From contig JAGTSD010000062.1 in assembly GCA_018262135.1 (NCBI GenBank), positions 1-8,263 of the forward strand: a DNA stretch of 8,263 nucleotides. Direction: 5' to 3'. A program made the translations under genes and the position numbers. The notes beneath the pieces are model-generated. The model was given only the letters and a program-made list of their open reading frames with translations, did not search any database and was not told where the DNA came from. The first letter of the stretch is position 1; each line of letters opens with the position of its first letter. The DNA is from Pseudomonadota bacterium. Its GTDB lineage: Bacteria; Pseudomonadota; Gammaproteobacteria; Competibacterales; Competibacteraceae. Below are positions 1 to 7,539 of the stretch, one piece after another.

Positions 1-1
1 G

Positions 2-3000
2 CTGGCGGCGGGGTTCGGGCAATGGTGGCTGCTGCCGCGCCTGAACGATCATCGCGCGGCGCTGGCGGCGGCGCTGGGCGATTATCTGCGAGCGCCAGCG
101 CGGATCGAAGCGGTCGCTGCCGGGCGCGACGGCTGGCGGCTGGGTTTGCGGCTGCAAGGGGTCAGCCTGCACGATCCCGAAACCGGCGCGGCGCTGGTTC
201 GCTTCAACCGGGCGACGGCGACTCTGGACCTGTGGCGTTCGCTGCGGGAGCAGCGGCCGGCGTTTGACCACATCCGGCTGGAGGGCGTGAGCCTGATGCT
301 GGAACTGGGGGCGGATGGGATGCCGCGACTGCGGGCTGAGGCCGGTCCCGCTGAGACTGCGCCCTCGTTAGCGCAAGTTGCCGGCTGGCTGTTCGCTGTG
401 GGCCGGCTGGATATTGTGGGCGACCGACTGACCGTGCGCCACCGCGATGACGGTGTGCTGAACATTCCGCGCCCCTATTTTCAGGTACGGGAAACCCAGT
501 TCGGCCAGCGGTTGGCGTTCAGTGCCGACCTGCCCGCCGAACTCGGCGACCGGTTTCAGGTGAACGTCGAGCGTCCCCGCTCCGATTCGGAGCCCTGGCG
601 AGGAACCCTGGAGTTGCGCGCCGACCTGTTACATCCGTTCGAGTACAGCCAAAGCGACGGCCAGTGGCAAGGACGGATTCACGGCCTGCGCGTTCAGGAT
701 GTGGCGGCCTGGATTCTGCCCTGGCTGGAGGAGCCGACCCGCCAGCGGCTTGCGAGGCTCGATCTCCGGGGCGAGATACCGGAACTCACGGTCCAGGCCG
801 ATTCGGCCGACTCCTGGGCCATGACCGCGCAACTGCGCGAGGCGTCGGTTCGCCTGGCTCGCGGCCTGCCGGGATTCGAGCATCTGACCGGAACCCTGAA
901 AATGACCCCCGATCAGGGTCGCATCACGCTCGACAGCCGCAAGGTTCGAGTGGATACCGCCGGCCTGCTGCACGCGCCGGTCACGCTCGATACCTTGACC
1001 GGGGCCGTGAGCTGGATACGTGAAGCGGATGAATTGCGCCTGGCCAGCACGAGCCTGGATTTCGCCAACGCTGATCTGAACGTGCGCGTTTGGGGCGATG
1101 TGACTTTCCCCGCCGCTGGTATGCCACTGCTGGATCTGCACGGCCGCTATCGCGACGTGAAGATCGGCGCAGTGCGGAGCTATCTGCCGGTGACGGCAAT
1201 TCCGTCTAAAGGGATGGCCTGGCTGGACCGGGCGCTGGTAAGCGGTCGGGTCGTGGCGGGAGAAGGCGTGTTGCGTGGCCCGGCGACTGCCTTCCCCTTC
1301 GACCGGGGCGAAGGCTTGTTTGAAACCCGGTTCCAGATCGAAGGCACGACGCTGGACTATGCGCCCGGCTGGCCGCGGCTGGAGGCAGTGCGCGGGACGG
1401 TACGATTTCGCAATCGCGGTTTGCAGGTGGACATTGATGCAGGCCGCCTGCTCGATGCGGAGGTGGAAGAGGCGACTGCCCGGATCGAGGATCTCGATAA
1501 AGCGGTGGTGCGGGTCAAGGGTAGCGTCAAGGGACCGGGCGCCAGTCTGTGGCGGGCGTTCAAAGTCAGCCCGGTCGGTCAGGACCTGGGCGAGGATCTG
1601 CCGGAACTGCGGATCGGCGGCGCGAATACGCTGGATCTCGACCTCACGATTCCGCTTGACCCCCGTCCCAATCAGGTGCGCGGACGAGTGGGATTTCTGG
1701 ATAACGATGTCACTCTGCCAGACTGGAATCTGGAACTCGACCGGGTGCGCGGCGAGGTGAACTTCACCGAGGAGGGTCTGGAAGCCCGGGAATTGCAAAC
1801 CCGGCTGCGCGGCGAGCCGGTTCGACTCGATCTGGATCTGGTCGGTCCCAAGGGCCGCCGTGATCTACGGGCCCGGCTGCGCGGTCGGCTGGGACCTGGC
1901 GCGCTGGTCGGGGAAACGGCGGCGAAGACGCTGGAACGCTCGGTCAGCGGCAAGAGTCTCTGGGACGCGGTGTTGACGGTTCCCACCCACCGCCGCGACC
2001 GGCGGGACGATTCGCCCCCCTTTACGTTGGATCTGGGTTCAGATCTGCGCGGGATGACCGTTCGGTTACCGGCGCCGCTGAGCAAGACCGCCGGCGAATC
2101 CCGCCCGCTGAAAATCACCCTGCACCCCCGCGCGCGCGACACCCTGGATTTGACGCTGGACTATGGCGAGGGGGTGCGGGCGGCGCTGGAACTGGCGGAC
2201 TTTGCGCGCGATCCCCGGCTGGCGCGCGGCGAACTGCGGATTAACGCTGGTGCGGCCAGGTTGCCAGCAGCGCCGGGGCTGACGGTGGTCGCCGAGTTGC
2301 CCCGGTGGGAAATGGCCGGATTTCCCGCTGACCCGGAGGATATTGCCGGTCCGTGGCGTGGATTGCGCCGTATCGAGGCCCGGATCGGCGAACTGGTTGT
2401 GGGGCATCAGGCGGTTGCCGACGTCACGCTGAACGCCGTGCGCTATGAAGAGGGCGTGCAGATCGAACTCGATGGCGAAGCACTGGCCGGACGGTTGACC
2501 GTGCCGGACGAGCCGAGCACCGAGCGACCGATCAACGCAGCCTTGCAGCGACTCCATCTGCGCCGCGCGGTGGAATCCTCATCCACCGATTCCCCGGATG
2601 CCGATACCCGGATCCCCGACCCACGTTGGTTGCCGCCGATGGTGCTAACCGCGAACGATCTGCGCTCGGATGGGGCGGAACTGGGCCGGTTGCGGCTGGT
2701 GGCCATGCCGCACCCCGGTGGCATCCGTCTGAATGAATTCAAACTGGAGTCCGAGCGGCAGCGCATCGTTGCCAGCGGTGACTGGCGGCAGGTCAGCGGT
2801 GGCCAGACCTCCCGCTTGCAGGCGACCCTGCACAGTCCGGCCCTGGGCGAGACTCTGGCGGCCTTCGGTTATGCGGGGACCGGTATCGCCCGTGGCGAAA
2901 CCGAAGCGGAACTGGCGGTCGAATGGGCGGGCGCGCTGCCCGAGTTTGCCCTGGAGCGGCTGGAGGGAACGCTGAAGCTCCGGGTCGGCCCTGGCCAATT

Positions 3001-3475
3001 GCTGGATGTGGACCCTGGCATGGGACGCATGGTGGGCCTGTTCAACGTGCAAAATCTGCTGCGCCGCCTCACGCTCGATTTTAGCGACCTGCTGCAGCCC
3101 GGAATGAGCTTTGACCGGATGGCCGGCGAGTTCGCCTTCAAGCGGGGGCAGGTTTATACCGACGATCTCACCATCGAAGCCCCGGCGGCGCGGATTGAGA
3201 TCAGGGGCCGAACCAGTCTGAAGGAACGCGATTACGACCAGCGCATCACGGTCATTCCCCGGCTTGGCGGCGCGTTGCCGGTCGCAGGGGCGCTGGCGGG
3301 CGGGCCGGCAGTCGGCGCGGCGGTTCTGCTGGCCGAACGGCTGCTGCAAAAAAGCATCGAACAGGCCACTCAGTACCGTTATGCGCTAACCGGTTCCTGG
3401 GATCAGCCAGTGATGCAATTGTTGGAAGAATCACCACCCGCGAACCCGGGGAAAGGACCAGCGGGCAACAAGTAA
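2..3475 (+). CDS. yhdP: YhdP, AsmA-like inter-membrane phospholipid transport protein (5' partial)
   Basis: This is a large AsmA-superfamily protein. It is anchored in the inner membrane by an N-terminal helix and projects a long beta-rich groove into the periplasm. With TamB and YdbH it supports phospholipid delivery to the outer membrane (known for E. coli YhdP). The frame is open from base 2, giving 1157 visible codons. The TTG at 146 is internal, because the codons before it read as the family N-terminus (a WWLLPRL segment, then LGDYLRAPARIEAV). The start and membrane helix therefore lie upstream. E. coli YhdP is about 1266 residues. Visible landmarks, in window codons: the YLP...WLDRAL...FPF block at about 394-433; a low-complexity Ser/Asp/Pro linker near 857-880; and the classic C-terminal AsmA_2 block from about 1000, with GRMVGLF at 1008-1014, then RRLTLDFSDL, a Gly-rich hydrophobic GGPAVGAA stretch and YALTGSWDQP. 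It is the first visible gene of the operon; rng often precedes yhdP, but that region is not in view. Confidence 0.95.
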   Translation: MAAGFGQWWLLPRLNDHRAALAAALGDYLRAPARIEAVAAGRDGWRLGLRLQGVSLHDPETGAALVRFNRATATLDLWRSLREQRPAFDHIRLEGVSLMLELGADGMPRLRAEAGPAETAPSLAQVAGWLFAVGRLDIVGDRLTVRHRDDGVLNIPRPYFQVRETQFGQRLAFSADLPAELGDRFQVNVERPRSDSEPWRGTLELRADLLHPFEYSQSDGQWQGRIHGLRVQDVAAWILPWLEEPTRQRLARLDLRGEIPELTVQADSADSWAMTAQLREASVRLARGLPGFEHLTGTLKMTPDQGRITLDSRKVRVDTAGLLHAPVTLDTLTGAVSWIREADELRLASTSLDFANADLNVRVWGDVTFPAAGMPLLDLHGRYRDVKIGAVRSYLPVTAIPSKGMAWLDRALVSGRVVAGEGVLRGPATAFPFDRGEGLFETRFQIEGTTLDYAPGWPRLEAVRGTVRFRNRGLQVDIDAGRLLDAEVEEATARIEDLDKAVVRVKGSVKGPGASLWRAFKVSPVGQDLGEDLPELRIGGANTLDLDLTIPLDPRPNQVRGRVGFLDNDVTLPDWNLELDRVRGEVNFTEEGLEARELQTRLRGEPVRLDLDLVGPKGRRDLRARLRGRLGPGALVGETAAKTLERSVSGKSLWDAVLTVPTHRRDRRDDSPPFTLDLGSDLRGMTVRLPAPLSKTAGESRPLKITLHPRARDTLDLTLDYGEGVRAALELADFARDPRLARGELRINAGAARLPAAPGLTVVAELPRWEMAGFPADPEDIAGPWRGLRRIEARIGELVVGHQAVADVTLNAVRYEEGVQIELDGEALAGRLTVPDEPSTERPINAALQRLHLRRAVESSSTDSPDADTRIPDPRWLPPMVLTANDLRSDGAELGRLRLVAMPHPGGIRLNEFKLESERQRIVASGDWRQVSGGQTSRLQATLHSPALGETLAAFGYAGTGIARGETEAELAVEWAGALPEFALERLEGTLKLRVGPGQLLDVDPGMGRMVGLFNVQNLLRRLTLDFSDLLQPGMSFDRMAGEFAFKRGQVYTDDLTIEAPAARIEIRGRTSLKERDYDQRITVIPRLGGALPVAGALAGGPAVGAAVLLAERLLQKSIEQATQYRYALTGSWDQPVMQLLEESPPANPGKGPAGNK

Positions 3476-3477
3476 AC

Positions 3478-3483
3478 AGGGGG
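3478..3483 (+). promoter_or_regulatory. Ribosome binding site of the amidase gene
   Basis: The purine run AGGGGG lies 8 bases before the ATG at 3492, just after the yhdP stop codon. It is the clearest Shine-Dalgarno sequence in the window. It fixes the amidase start and suggests independent translation initiation within the operon. Confidence 0.6.
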
Positions 3484-3491
3484 TATTCGAC

Positions 3492-4313
3492 ATGCCGATG
3501 ATAGCGGCGATTCAGATGGTTTCCGGTCCCGGTGTCGCCGAAAATCTGGCTGCCGCTGCCGATTTGCTGGCCCGGGCTGCCGCCCGGGGCGCGCAACTGG
3601 CGGTGTTGCCGGAAAATTTCGCCCTGATGGGCCAGCGGGAGAGCGACAAGCTGGCGGTGCGGGAGACGGAAGGGCAGGGGCCGATCCAGGATTTTCTGGC
3701 CGAACAGGCCGCGCGTCATCGGCTGTGGCTGGTGGGCGGCACGATTCCGTTGCAGGCCGTTGGCGATGATCGCCGGGTGCGCGCTGCCTGCCTGCTGTTC
3801 GACGACCAGGGTCGGCGGGCAGCTCGCTACGACAAGGTCCATCTCTTCGACGTACAAGTCGTGGGCAGCGCCGAACGCTACGCGGAATCGGCCACCATCG
3901 AGCCGGGCGACCGTTACGTCGTCGCCGATACGCCGCTGGGCCGGCTGGGGCTGACGGTGTGCTACGACCTGCGCTTCCCGGAGCAGTTTCGCGCTCTGGT
4001 GGACCAGGGGATGGAAATTCTGGCCCTGCCGGCGGCCTTCACCGCCGCTACCGGCAAAGCGCACTGGGAAACGCTGCTGCGGGCGCGGGCCATCGAGAAT
4101 CAGTGCTACGTCGTCGCCTCGGCGCAGGGTGGGAAACACGCCAACGGCCGGGAAACTTATGGCGACAGCCTGATCATTGACCCGTGGGGAGAGATTCTCG
4201 ACCGATTACCGCTCGGGCCGGGGGTGGCGCTGGCCGAGTTCAACCGGGAGCGGCTGGAGAACGTGCGGCAACAGTTTCCCGTCCTGCAACATCGGGTGCG
4301 TTGCGAGATTTGA
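3492..4313 (+). CDS. Carbon-nitrogen hydrolase, Nit1/YbeM-type (deaminated glutathione amidase)
   Basis: This is a 273-residue cytoplasmic member of the nitrilase superfamily. The Glu-Lys-Cys triad is intact: Glu41 in LPENF, Lys115 in YDKVHLFD and Cys157 in [11 protein letters not shown]. The YDKVHLFD and [11 protein letters not shown] blocks, and the later [11 protein letters not shown] and [11 protein letters not shown] blocks, are typical of the Nit1/Nit2 branch rather than of true nitrilases or N-carbamoylases. The length matches the family (about 260-280). Members of the branch hydrolyse the amide of deaminated glutathione made by promiscuous transaminases, so the likely role is metabolite repair; omega-amidase activity (Nit2) is the main alternative. 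The gene sits 16 bases after yhdP and 5 bases before tldD, an order seen in many gammaproteobacteria. Its coexpression with envelope and protease genes has no obvious mechanistic explanation. The fold and catalytic residues are clear; the substrate is inferred. Confidence 0.9.
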   Translation: MPMIAAIQMVSGPGVAENLAAAADLLARAAARGAQLAVLPENFALMGQRESDKLAVRETEGQGPIQDFLAEQAARHRLWLVGGTIPLQAVGDDRRVRAACLLFDDQGRRAARYDKVHLFDVQVVGSAERYAESATIEPGDRYVVADTPLGRLGLTVCYDLRFPEQFRALVDQGMEILALPAAFTAATGKAHWETLLRARAIENQCYVVASAQGGKHANGRETYGDSLIIDPWGEILDRLPLGPGVALAEFNRERLENVRQQFPVLQHRVRCEI

Positions 4314-4318
4314 GAGCC

Positions 4319-5764
4319 ATGGCTACCGATACTCTTGCGCTGGCCCGCCAGCAATTGCTGACCCCCGCCGGTCTCGGCGAGGACGATTTGCACCGCGCTC
4401 TGGCCTGTGTGCTGGGTCATGCCGTGGACGGCGGCGATTTGTATTTTCAACTCCGCCGCGCCGAATCCTGGGCGCTGGAGGATGGTCAGGTCAAAAACGC
4501 CAGCCACGCCATCCAGCAGGGCGTCGGCGTGCGGGCGGTCAGCGGCGAGAAGACTGGCTTTGCCTATTCCGACGAGATCGTGTTGCCGGCGCTGCTGGAA
4601 GCCGCGACTGCCGCTCGCGCCATTGCCTGTCATGGCGGCGACGGTCAGCTTCAGGTCTGGCGGTCCGCGCAACGCCCGATTCTGTACGAGCCGCTCGATC
4701 CGCTGGAAACTTTGTCGGCGGAGGCCAAGGTGCAATTGCTGGAACGGCTGGACGCCGAAGCCCGCCGGCAGGACCCGCGCGTGACCCAGGTCATGGTCAG
4801 TCTGGCCGCAACCCAGGATACGATATTGGTGGCCGGCAGCGACGGCGCGCTGGCCGGCGACGTTCGGCCTTTGGTCCGTCTGAACGTGACGGTGATCGTC
4901 GAGCAGGGCAGCCGCCGCGAGCAGGGGAACGCTGGCGGCGGTGGCCGGGTCGCCTATGGCTGGTTTCTGGACGAGGATCGCGCCCTGGGCTATGCGCGGG
5001 AGGCGGTGCGGGAGGCGCTGGTCAATCTGGACGCGGTTCCCGCGCCGGCGGGGACGATGACCGTGGTGCTGGGGCCGGGCTGGCCGGGCATTTTGCTGCA
5101 TGAAGCGATTGGCCACGGCCTGGAAGGCGATTTCAACCGCAAGGGGACGTCGGCCTTCAGCGGACGGCTCGGCGAACGGGTCGCTTCGCCGCTCTGTACG
5201 GTGGTAGACGACGGCACGCTGGCCCACCGGCGCGGTTCGCTCAACGTGGACGACGAGGGGACGCCGACGCAATGCACTACGCTGATCGAGCGGGGCGTCC
5301 TCAAGGGCTACTTGCAGGACAAGCTCAACGCCCGCTTGATGAAGGTTGCCCCGACTGGCAACGGTCGCCGCGAATCCTACGCCCATTTGCCGCTGCCGCG
5401 CATGACCAACACCTACCTGCTGCCGGGCGAGCACGAGCCGGCGGAAATCATCGCCTCGGTGGAGCGGGGGCTGTACGCGGTGAACTTCGGCGGTGGCCAG
5501 GTGGATATCACCTCCGGCAAGTTCGTGTTCTCCGCCAGCGAGGCGTATCTCATTGAAAATGGCCGCGTCACCCGCCCGGTCAAGGGCGCGACCCTGATCG
5601 GCAACGGTCCAGACGTGCTCACCAAAGTCTCGATGGTCGGCAATGACCTGCAACTCGACGCCGGGGTCGGCACTTGCGGCAAGGAGGGTCAGAGCGTGCC
5701 GGTTGGCGTCGGTCAGCCGACCCTGAAGGTCGAGGCGCTGACCGTCGGCGGGACGCAAGCCTGA
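4319..5764 (+). CDS. tldD: TldD, catalytic subunit of the TldD/TldE metalloprotease
   Basis: This is the zinc-binding subunit of the heterodimeric TldD-TldE (PmbA) protease. In E. coli the complex cleaves the leader of microcin B17 and degrades CcdA; it takes unfolded peptides into an enclosed chamber. Its length, 481 residues, equals that of E. coli TldD. The HExxxH motif is HEAIGH at residues 261-266, followed by [16 protein letters not shown]. The expected third zinc ligand is Cys453 in GTCGKEGQS. Other family blocks are DLYFQ near the N-terminus, [42 protein letters not shown] and [16 protein letters not shown] chose the ATG at 4319 because it gives the family length and begins 5 bases after the upstream stop. 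The frame is open back to 4184, but that would overlap the amidase gene by about 130 bases. The Shine-Dalgarno sequence is weak (GAGAG, very close to the start), so translational coupling to the upstream gene is likely. Confidence 0.96.
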   Translation: MATDTLALARQQLLTPAGLGEDDLHRALACVLGHAVDGGDLYFQLRRAESWALEDGQVKNASHAIQQGVGVRAVSGEKTGFAYSDEIVLPALLEAATAARAIACHGGDGQLQVWRSAQRPILYEPLDPLETLSAEAKVQLLERLDAEARRQDPRVTQVMVSLAATQDTILVAGSDGALAGDVRPLVRLNVTVIVEQGSRREQGNAGGGGRVAYGWFLDEDRALGYAREAVREALVNLDAVPAPAGTMTVVLGPGWPGILLHEAIGHGLEGDFNRKGTSAFSGRLGERVASPLCTVVDDGTLAHRRGSLNVDDEGTPTQCTTLIERGVLKGYLQDKLNARLMKVAPTGNGRRESYAHLPLPRMTNTYLLPGEHEPAEIIASVERGLYAVNFGGGQVDITSGKFVFSASEAYLIENGRVTRPVKGATLIGNGPDVLTKVSMVGNDLQLDAGVGTCGKEGQSVPVGVGQPTLKVEALTVGGTQA

Positions 5765-5787
5765 ACCGGAATACCGGATGACCCTAT

Positions 5788-7143
5788 ATGTCTGACACCA
5801 TCACCCCCACCACTGCGCCGCTGCCGGCGCAGGAACAACTCGAAACTCTGGTCGCCGACATCCTGGCCGAGGCGCGCGCCCAAGGCGCTACTTCGGCTGA
5901 AGCAGCGGTCAGTTTCGGCAGCGCCCTGTCCGTCACCGTCCGACTGGGCGAGGTCGAGACGCTGGAACACCACCGCCAGCGGGGGCTGGCGGTCACGATC
6001 TACTTTGGCCAGAGTCGCGGCTCGGCCAGTACGGCGGATTGGCGGCCGGAAGCGATCCGCGCCAGCGTGCAAAGCGCTTGCGCCATCGCCCGTCACACCG
6101 CCGCCGATCCCTGCGCTGGGCTGGCCGATCCCGACCGGCTGGCGCGCGCCATTCCCGATCTCGATCTTTACCATCCCTGGCCGTTGACCGCCGAAGAGGC
6201 CATCGAACTCGCCCGCGAATGCGAAGCGGCGGCCCTGGGGCTGGACCCGCGCATCCGCAATTCCGAGGGCGGCAGCGTGGCCAGCCACGCCGGGGTGATG
6301 GTTTACGGCAACTCGCATGGCTTTTGTGGCGGCTATTCGACCACCCGGCACTCGCTGAGCTGCTCGGTGATCGCCCAGGATGAAAGCGGGATGCAGAGCA
6401 ACCACTGGTATACGGTCGCGCGGAATGGCAACGATCTGGAAACGCCGGTCGTGGTCGGGCAGAAAGCCGCGCGGCGGGCGCTGCGCCGACTGGGCAGCCG
6501 CCGGCTGGAAACGCGGCAGGTTCCCGTGCTGTTCGCCCCGGAACTGGCGCGCGGGCTGATCGGCCATTTCGTGGCGGCCATTCGCGGCGGCGCGCTGTAC
6601 CGCAAGGCGTCATTCCTGCTGGATCGGCTGGACACGCCGGTTTTCCCGGCGTTCGTGACGATTCGGGAACGGCCGCATTGGCCCAGGGCGATGGCCAGCG
6701 CCCCGTTCGACAGCGAGGGCGTGGCAACCGCCGACCGCGATCTGGTCAGCGGCGGCGTGTTGCGGGGCTACGTGCTGGACAGTTACTCGGCCCGCCGGCT
6801 GGGGATGGAAACCACGGGCAACGCCGGCGGCACGCATAACCTGATCGTCGAACCTGGCCCACTGGGCCGCGAGGCGCTGCTGCGGCAACTGGATACCGGG
6901 CTGTGGGTGACCGAGTTGCTCGGTCACGGCGTCAATCCGGTGACGGGCGACTACTCGCGCGGGGCGTCCGGCTTCTGGGTGGAGCAGGGCGAAGTCCGGT
7001 TTCCCGTCCACGAAATCACCATCGCCGGCAATCTCGACGCGATGTTCAAGAGCATCGTGGCGGTGGGGAACGATGTGGATGCGCGCGGCGGCATCCGCTG
7101 TGGGTCGTTGCTGGTGGAACGGATGACGGTGGCGGGGGAGTGA
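5788..7143 (+). CDS. pmbA: PmbA (TldE), non-catalytic subunit of the TldD/TldE metalloprotease
   Basis: This is the partner of TldD, 451 residues long against 450 in E. coli. PmbA/TldE has the same fold but no zinc site. Here the place of HExxxH is taken by GLIGHF (residues 256-261), as expected, so the protein needs TldD for activity. Family blocks include the GEVETLEHHR and LAVTIYFGQSRGSAS region, DPCAGLADPDRLA, SEGGSVASHAGV, GNSHGF, GGALYRKASFLLD, APFDSEGV, AGGTHN, TELLGHGVNPVTGDYSRGASGFW (given here in part) and a C-terminal RCGSLL with Cys438. The start is the first in-frame ATG, 23 bases after the tldD stop. A weak GGA at 5776-5778 is the only Shine-Dalgarno candidate. With tldD immediately upstream, both halves of the enzyme should be made from one transcript. 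Confidence 0.96.
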   Translation: MSDTITPTTAPLPAQEQLETLVADILAEARAQGATSAEAAVSFGSALSVTVRLGEVETLEHHRQRGLAVTIYFGQSRGSASTADWRPEAIRASVQSACAIARHTAADPCAGLADPDRLARAIPDLDLYHPWPLTAEEAIELARECEAAALGLDPRIRNSEGGSVASHAGVMVYGNSHGFCGGYSTTRHSLSCSVIAQDESGMQSNHWYTVARNGNDLETPVVVGQKAARRALRRLGSRRLETRQVPVLFAPELARGLIGHFVAAIRGGALYRKASFLLDRLDTPVFPAFVTIRERPHWPRAMASAPFDSEGVATADRDLVSGGVLRGYVLDSYSARRLGMETTGNAGGTHNLIVEPGPLGREALLRQLDTGLWVTELLGHGVNPVTGDYSRGASGFWVEQGEVRFPVHEITIAGNLDAMFKSIVAVGNDVDARGGIRCGSLLVERMTVAGE

Positions 7144-7144
7144 A

Positions 7145-7381
7145 TCAGCCTTCCCGCTTGCGCAGCAGAAAGTAGAACCGTCCCGCGTCCTCGCGCGCTT
7201 CCAGCAGGGCATGGCCCATCTGCTGGCTGAACACCGTGAAATCCCGCACCGACTCGGGGTCGGTGGCGATGACTCGCAGCACCTGACCGCCGCGCAGGCT
7301 GGCCAACGCCTTCTTGGCCTTGAGGATCGGCAGGGGACAGTTCAACCCGGAGGCGTCGAGTTCGGCGTCAATGGTGGTCAT
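7145..7381 (-). CDS. TusA-family sulfur carrier / sulfurtransferase
   Basis: This is a 78-residue protein of the TusA/SirA family. The active-site CPxP motif is present as CPLP with Cys15, preceded by LDASGLN, and is followed by the first helix (ILKAKKALASL). A strand with ATDPESVRDF and a C-terminal RFYFLLRKREG complete the small alpha/beta fold. Members carry a persulfide on this cysteine and pass sulfur along relays: to tRNA wobble uridine 2-thiolation in E. coli TusA, and to dissimilatory sulfur oxidation or molybdenum cofactor work in others. No tusBCDE, rhodanese or dsr gene is in view, so the branch and acceptor are not determined. Its stop codon lies one base from the pmbA stop, in convergent orientation. 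The start at 7381 gives the usual family length; no strong Shine-Dalgarno sequence precedes it (only GAGC). Confidence 0.9.
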   Translation of the reverse strand: MTTIDAELDASGLNCPLPILKAKKALASLRGGQVLRVIATDPESVRDFTVFSQQMGHALLEAREDAGRFYFLLRKREG

Positions 7382-7535
7382 GGCATGATGCTCGTCGGCT
7401 GGTTGCGCTTGAGTCTATCCGCCGGATGCCCTCGAACGAAAGTATCCCAACGCCAACCACGCCTGAACCGGGCAAATGGAATACCATGAAAGGCAACCAA
7501 TCCTTTGGCAGGCCACCCGCAAGCATCGCACCCGC
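7382..7535. other. Spacer between divergent tusA-like gene and yejE
   Basis: This is the only substantial non-coding stretch in the window. It should carry the promoters of two divergent genes, but I found no good -35/-10 pair on either strand. Small inverted repeats are visible: ATGG-N4-CCAT at 7476-7487 and AAAGG-N8-CCTTT at 7489-7506. Both are short enough to be chance. An ATG at 7476 is in frame with yejE. A 17-codon frame (7486-7539) runs to the yejE start. No remnant of yejB is recognisable here. Confidence 0.7.
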
Positions 7536-7539
7536 ATGA
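7486..7539 (+). other. Possible 17-codon leader ORF ending in an ATGA overlap with yejE
   Basis: ATG at 7486 opens a frame encoding MKGNQSFGRPPASIAPA and stops with TGA at 7537-7539. Its last bases overlap the yejE ATG (7536-7538) as ATGA, a typical translational-coupling junction. A GGAA at 7478-7481 lies 4 bases before this ATG and could act as a weak ribosome binding site. The yejE start itself has no Shine-Dalgarno sequence. A frame this short is easily produced by chance, and the peptide resembles nothing I recognise, so this is a hypothesis only. Confidence 0.2.

Noticed and set aside
146..148. TTG at 146 as the yhdP start
   Set aside because: The 48 codons before it are in frame and read as the YhdP family N-terminal region, so the gene continues beyond the left edge.
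1..150. Repeated GCTGGCGGCG-like words near the left edge
   Set aside because: They are recurrent Leu/Ala codons in a GC-rich coding sequence, with no regular spacing or length expected of a true repeat array.
629..1798. 389-codon open frame on the minus strand opposite yhdP
   Set aside because: It has the same compositional artefact and no recognisable motif. The plus strand carries conserved YhdP blocks across the whole interval.
3252..4139. 295-codon minus-strand frame spanning the end of yhdP and most of the amidase gene
   Set aside because: It crosses two well-supported genes and their junction, shows no family features, and is explained by codon bias.
4184..4318. Upstream extension of TldD by 45 codons
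   Set aside because: It would overlap the conserved C-terminus of the amidase. The ATG at 4319 gives exactly the family length.
4157..5758. 533-codon open frame on the minus strand opposite tldD
   Set aside because: It is an antisense shadow of GC-rich codon bias. The translation is rich in Arg, Gln, His and Ala with no family resemblance, while the plus strand encodes an unmistakable full-length TldD.
5713..7212. Several minus-strand frames of 200-284 codons opposite pmbA
   Set aside because: They are low-complexity Arg/Pro/Ala-rich shadows. PmbA is conserved along its full length on the plus strand.
7441..7510. Candidate promoter elements (TACCAT on the plus strand; GATACT on the minus strand)
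   Set aside because: Each matches the -10 consensus at only four of six bases, and neither has an acceptable -35 hexamer at 16-18 bases.
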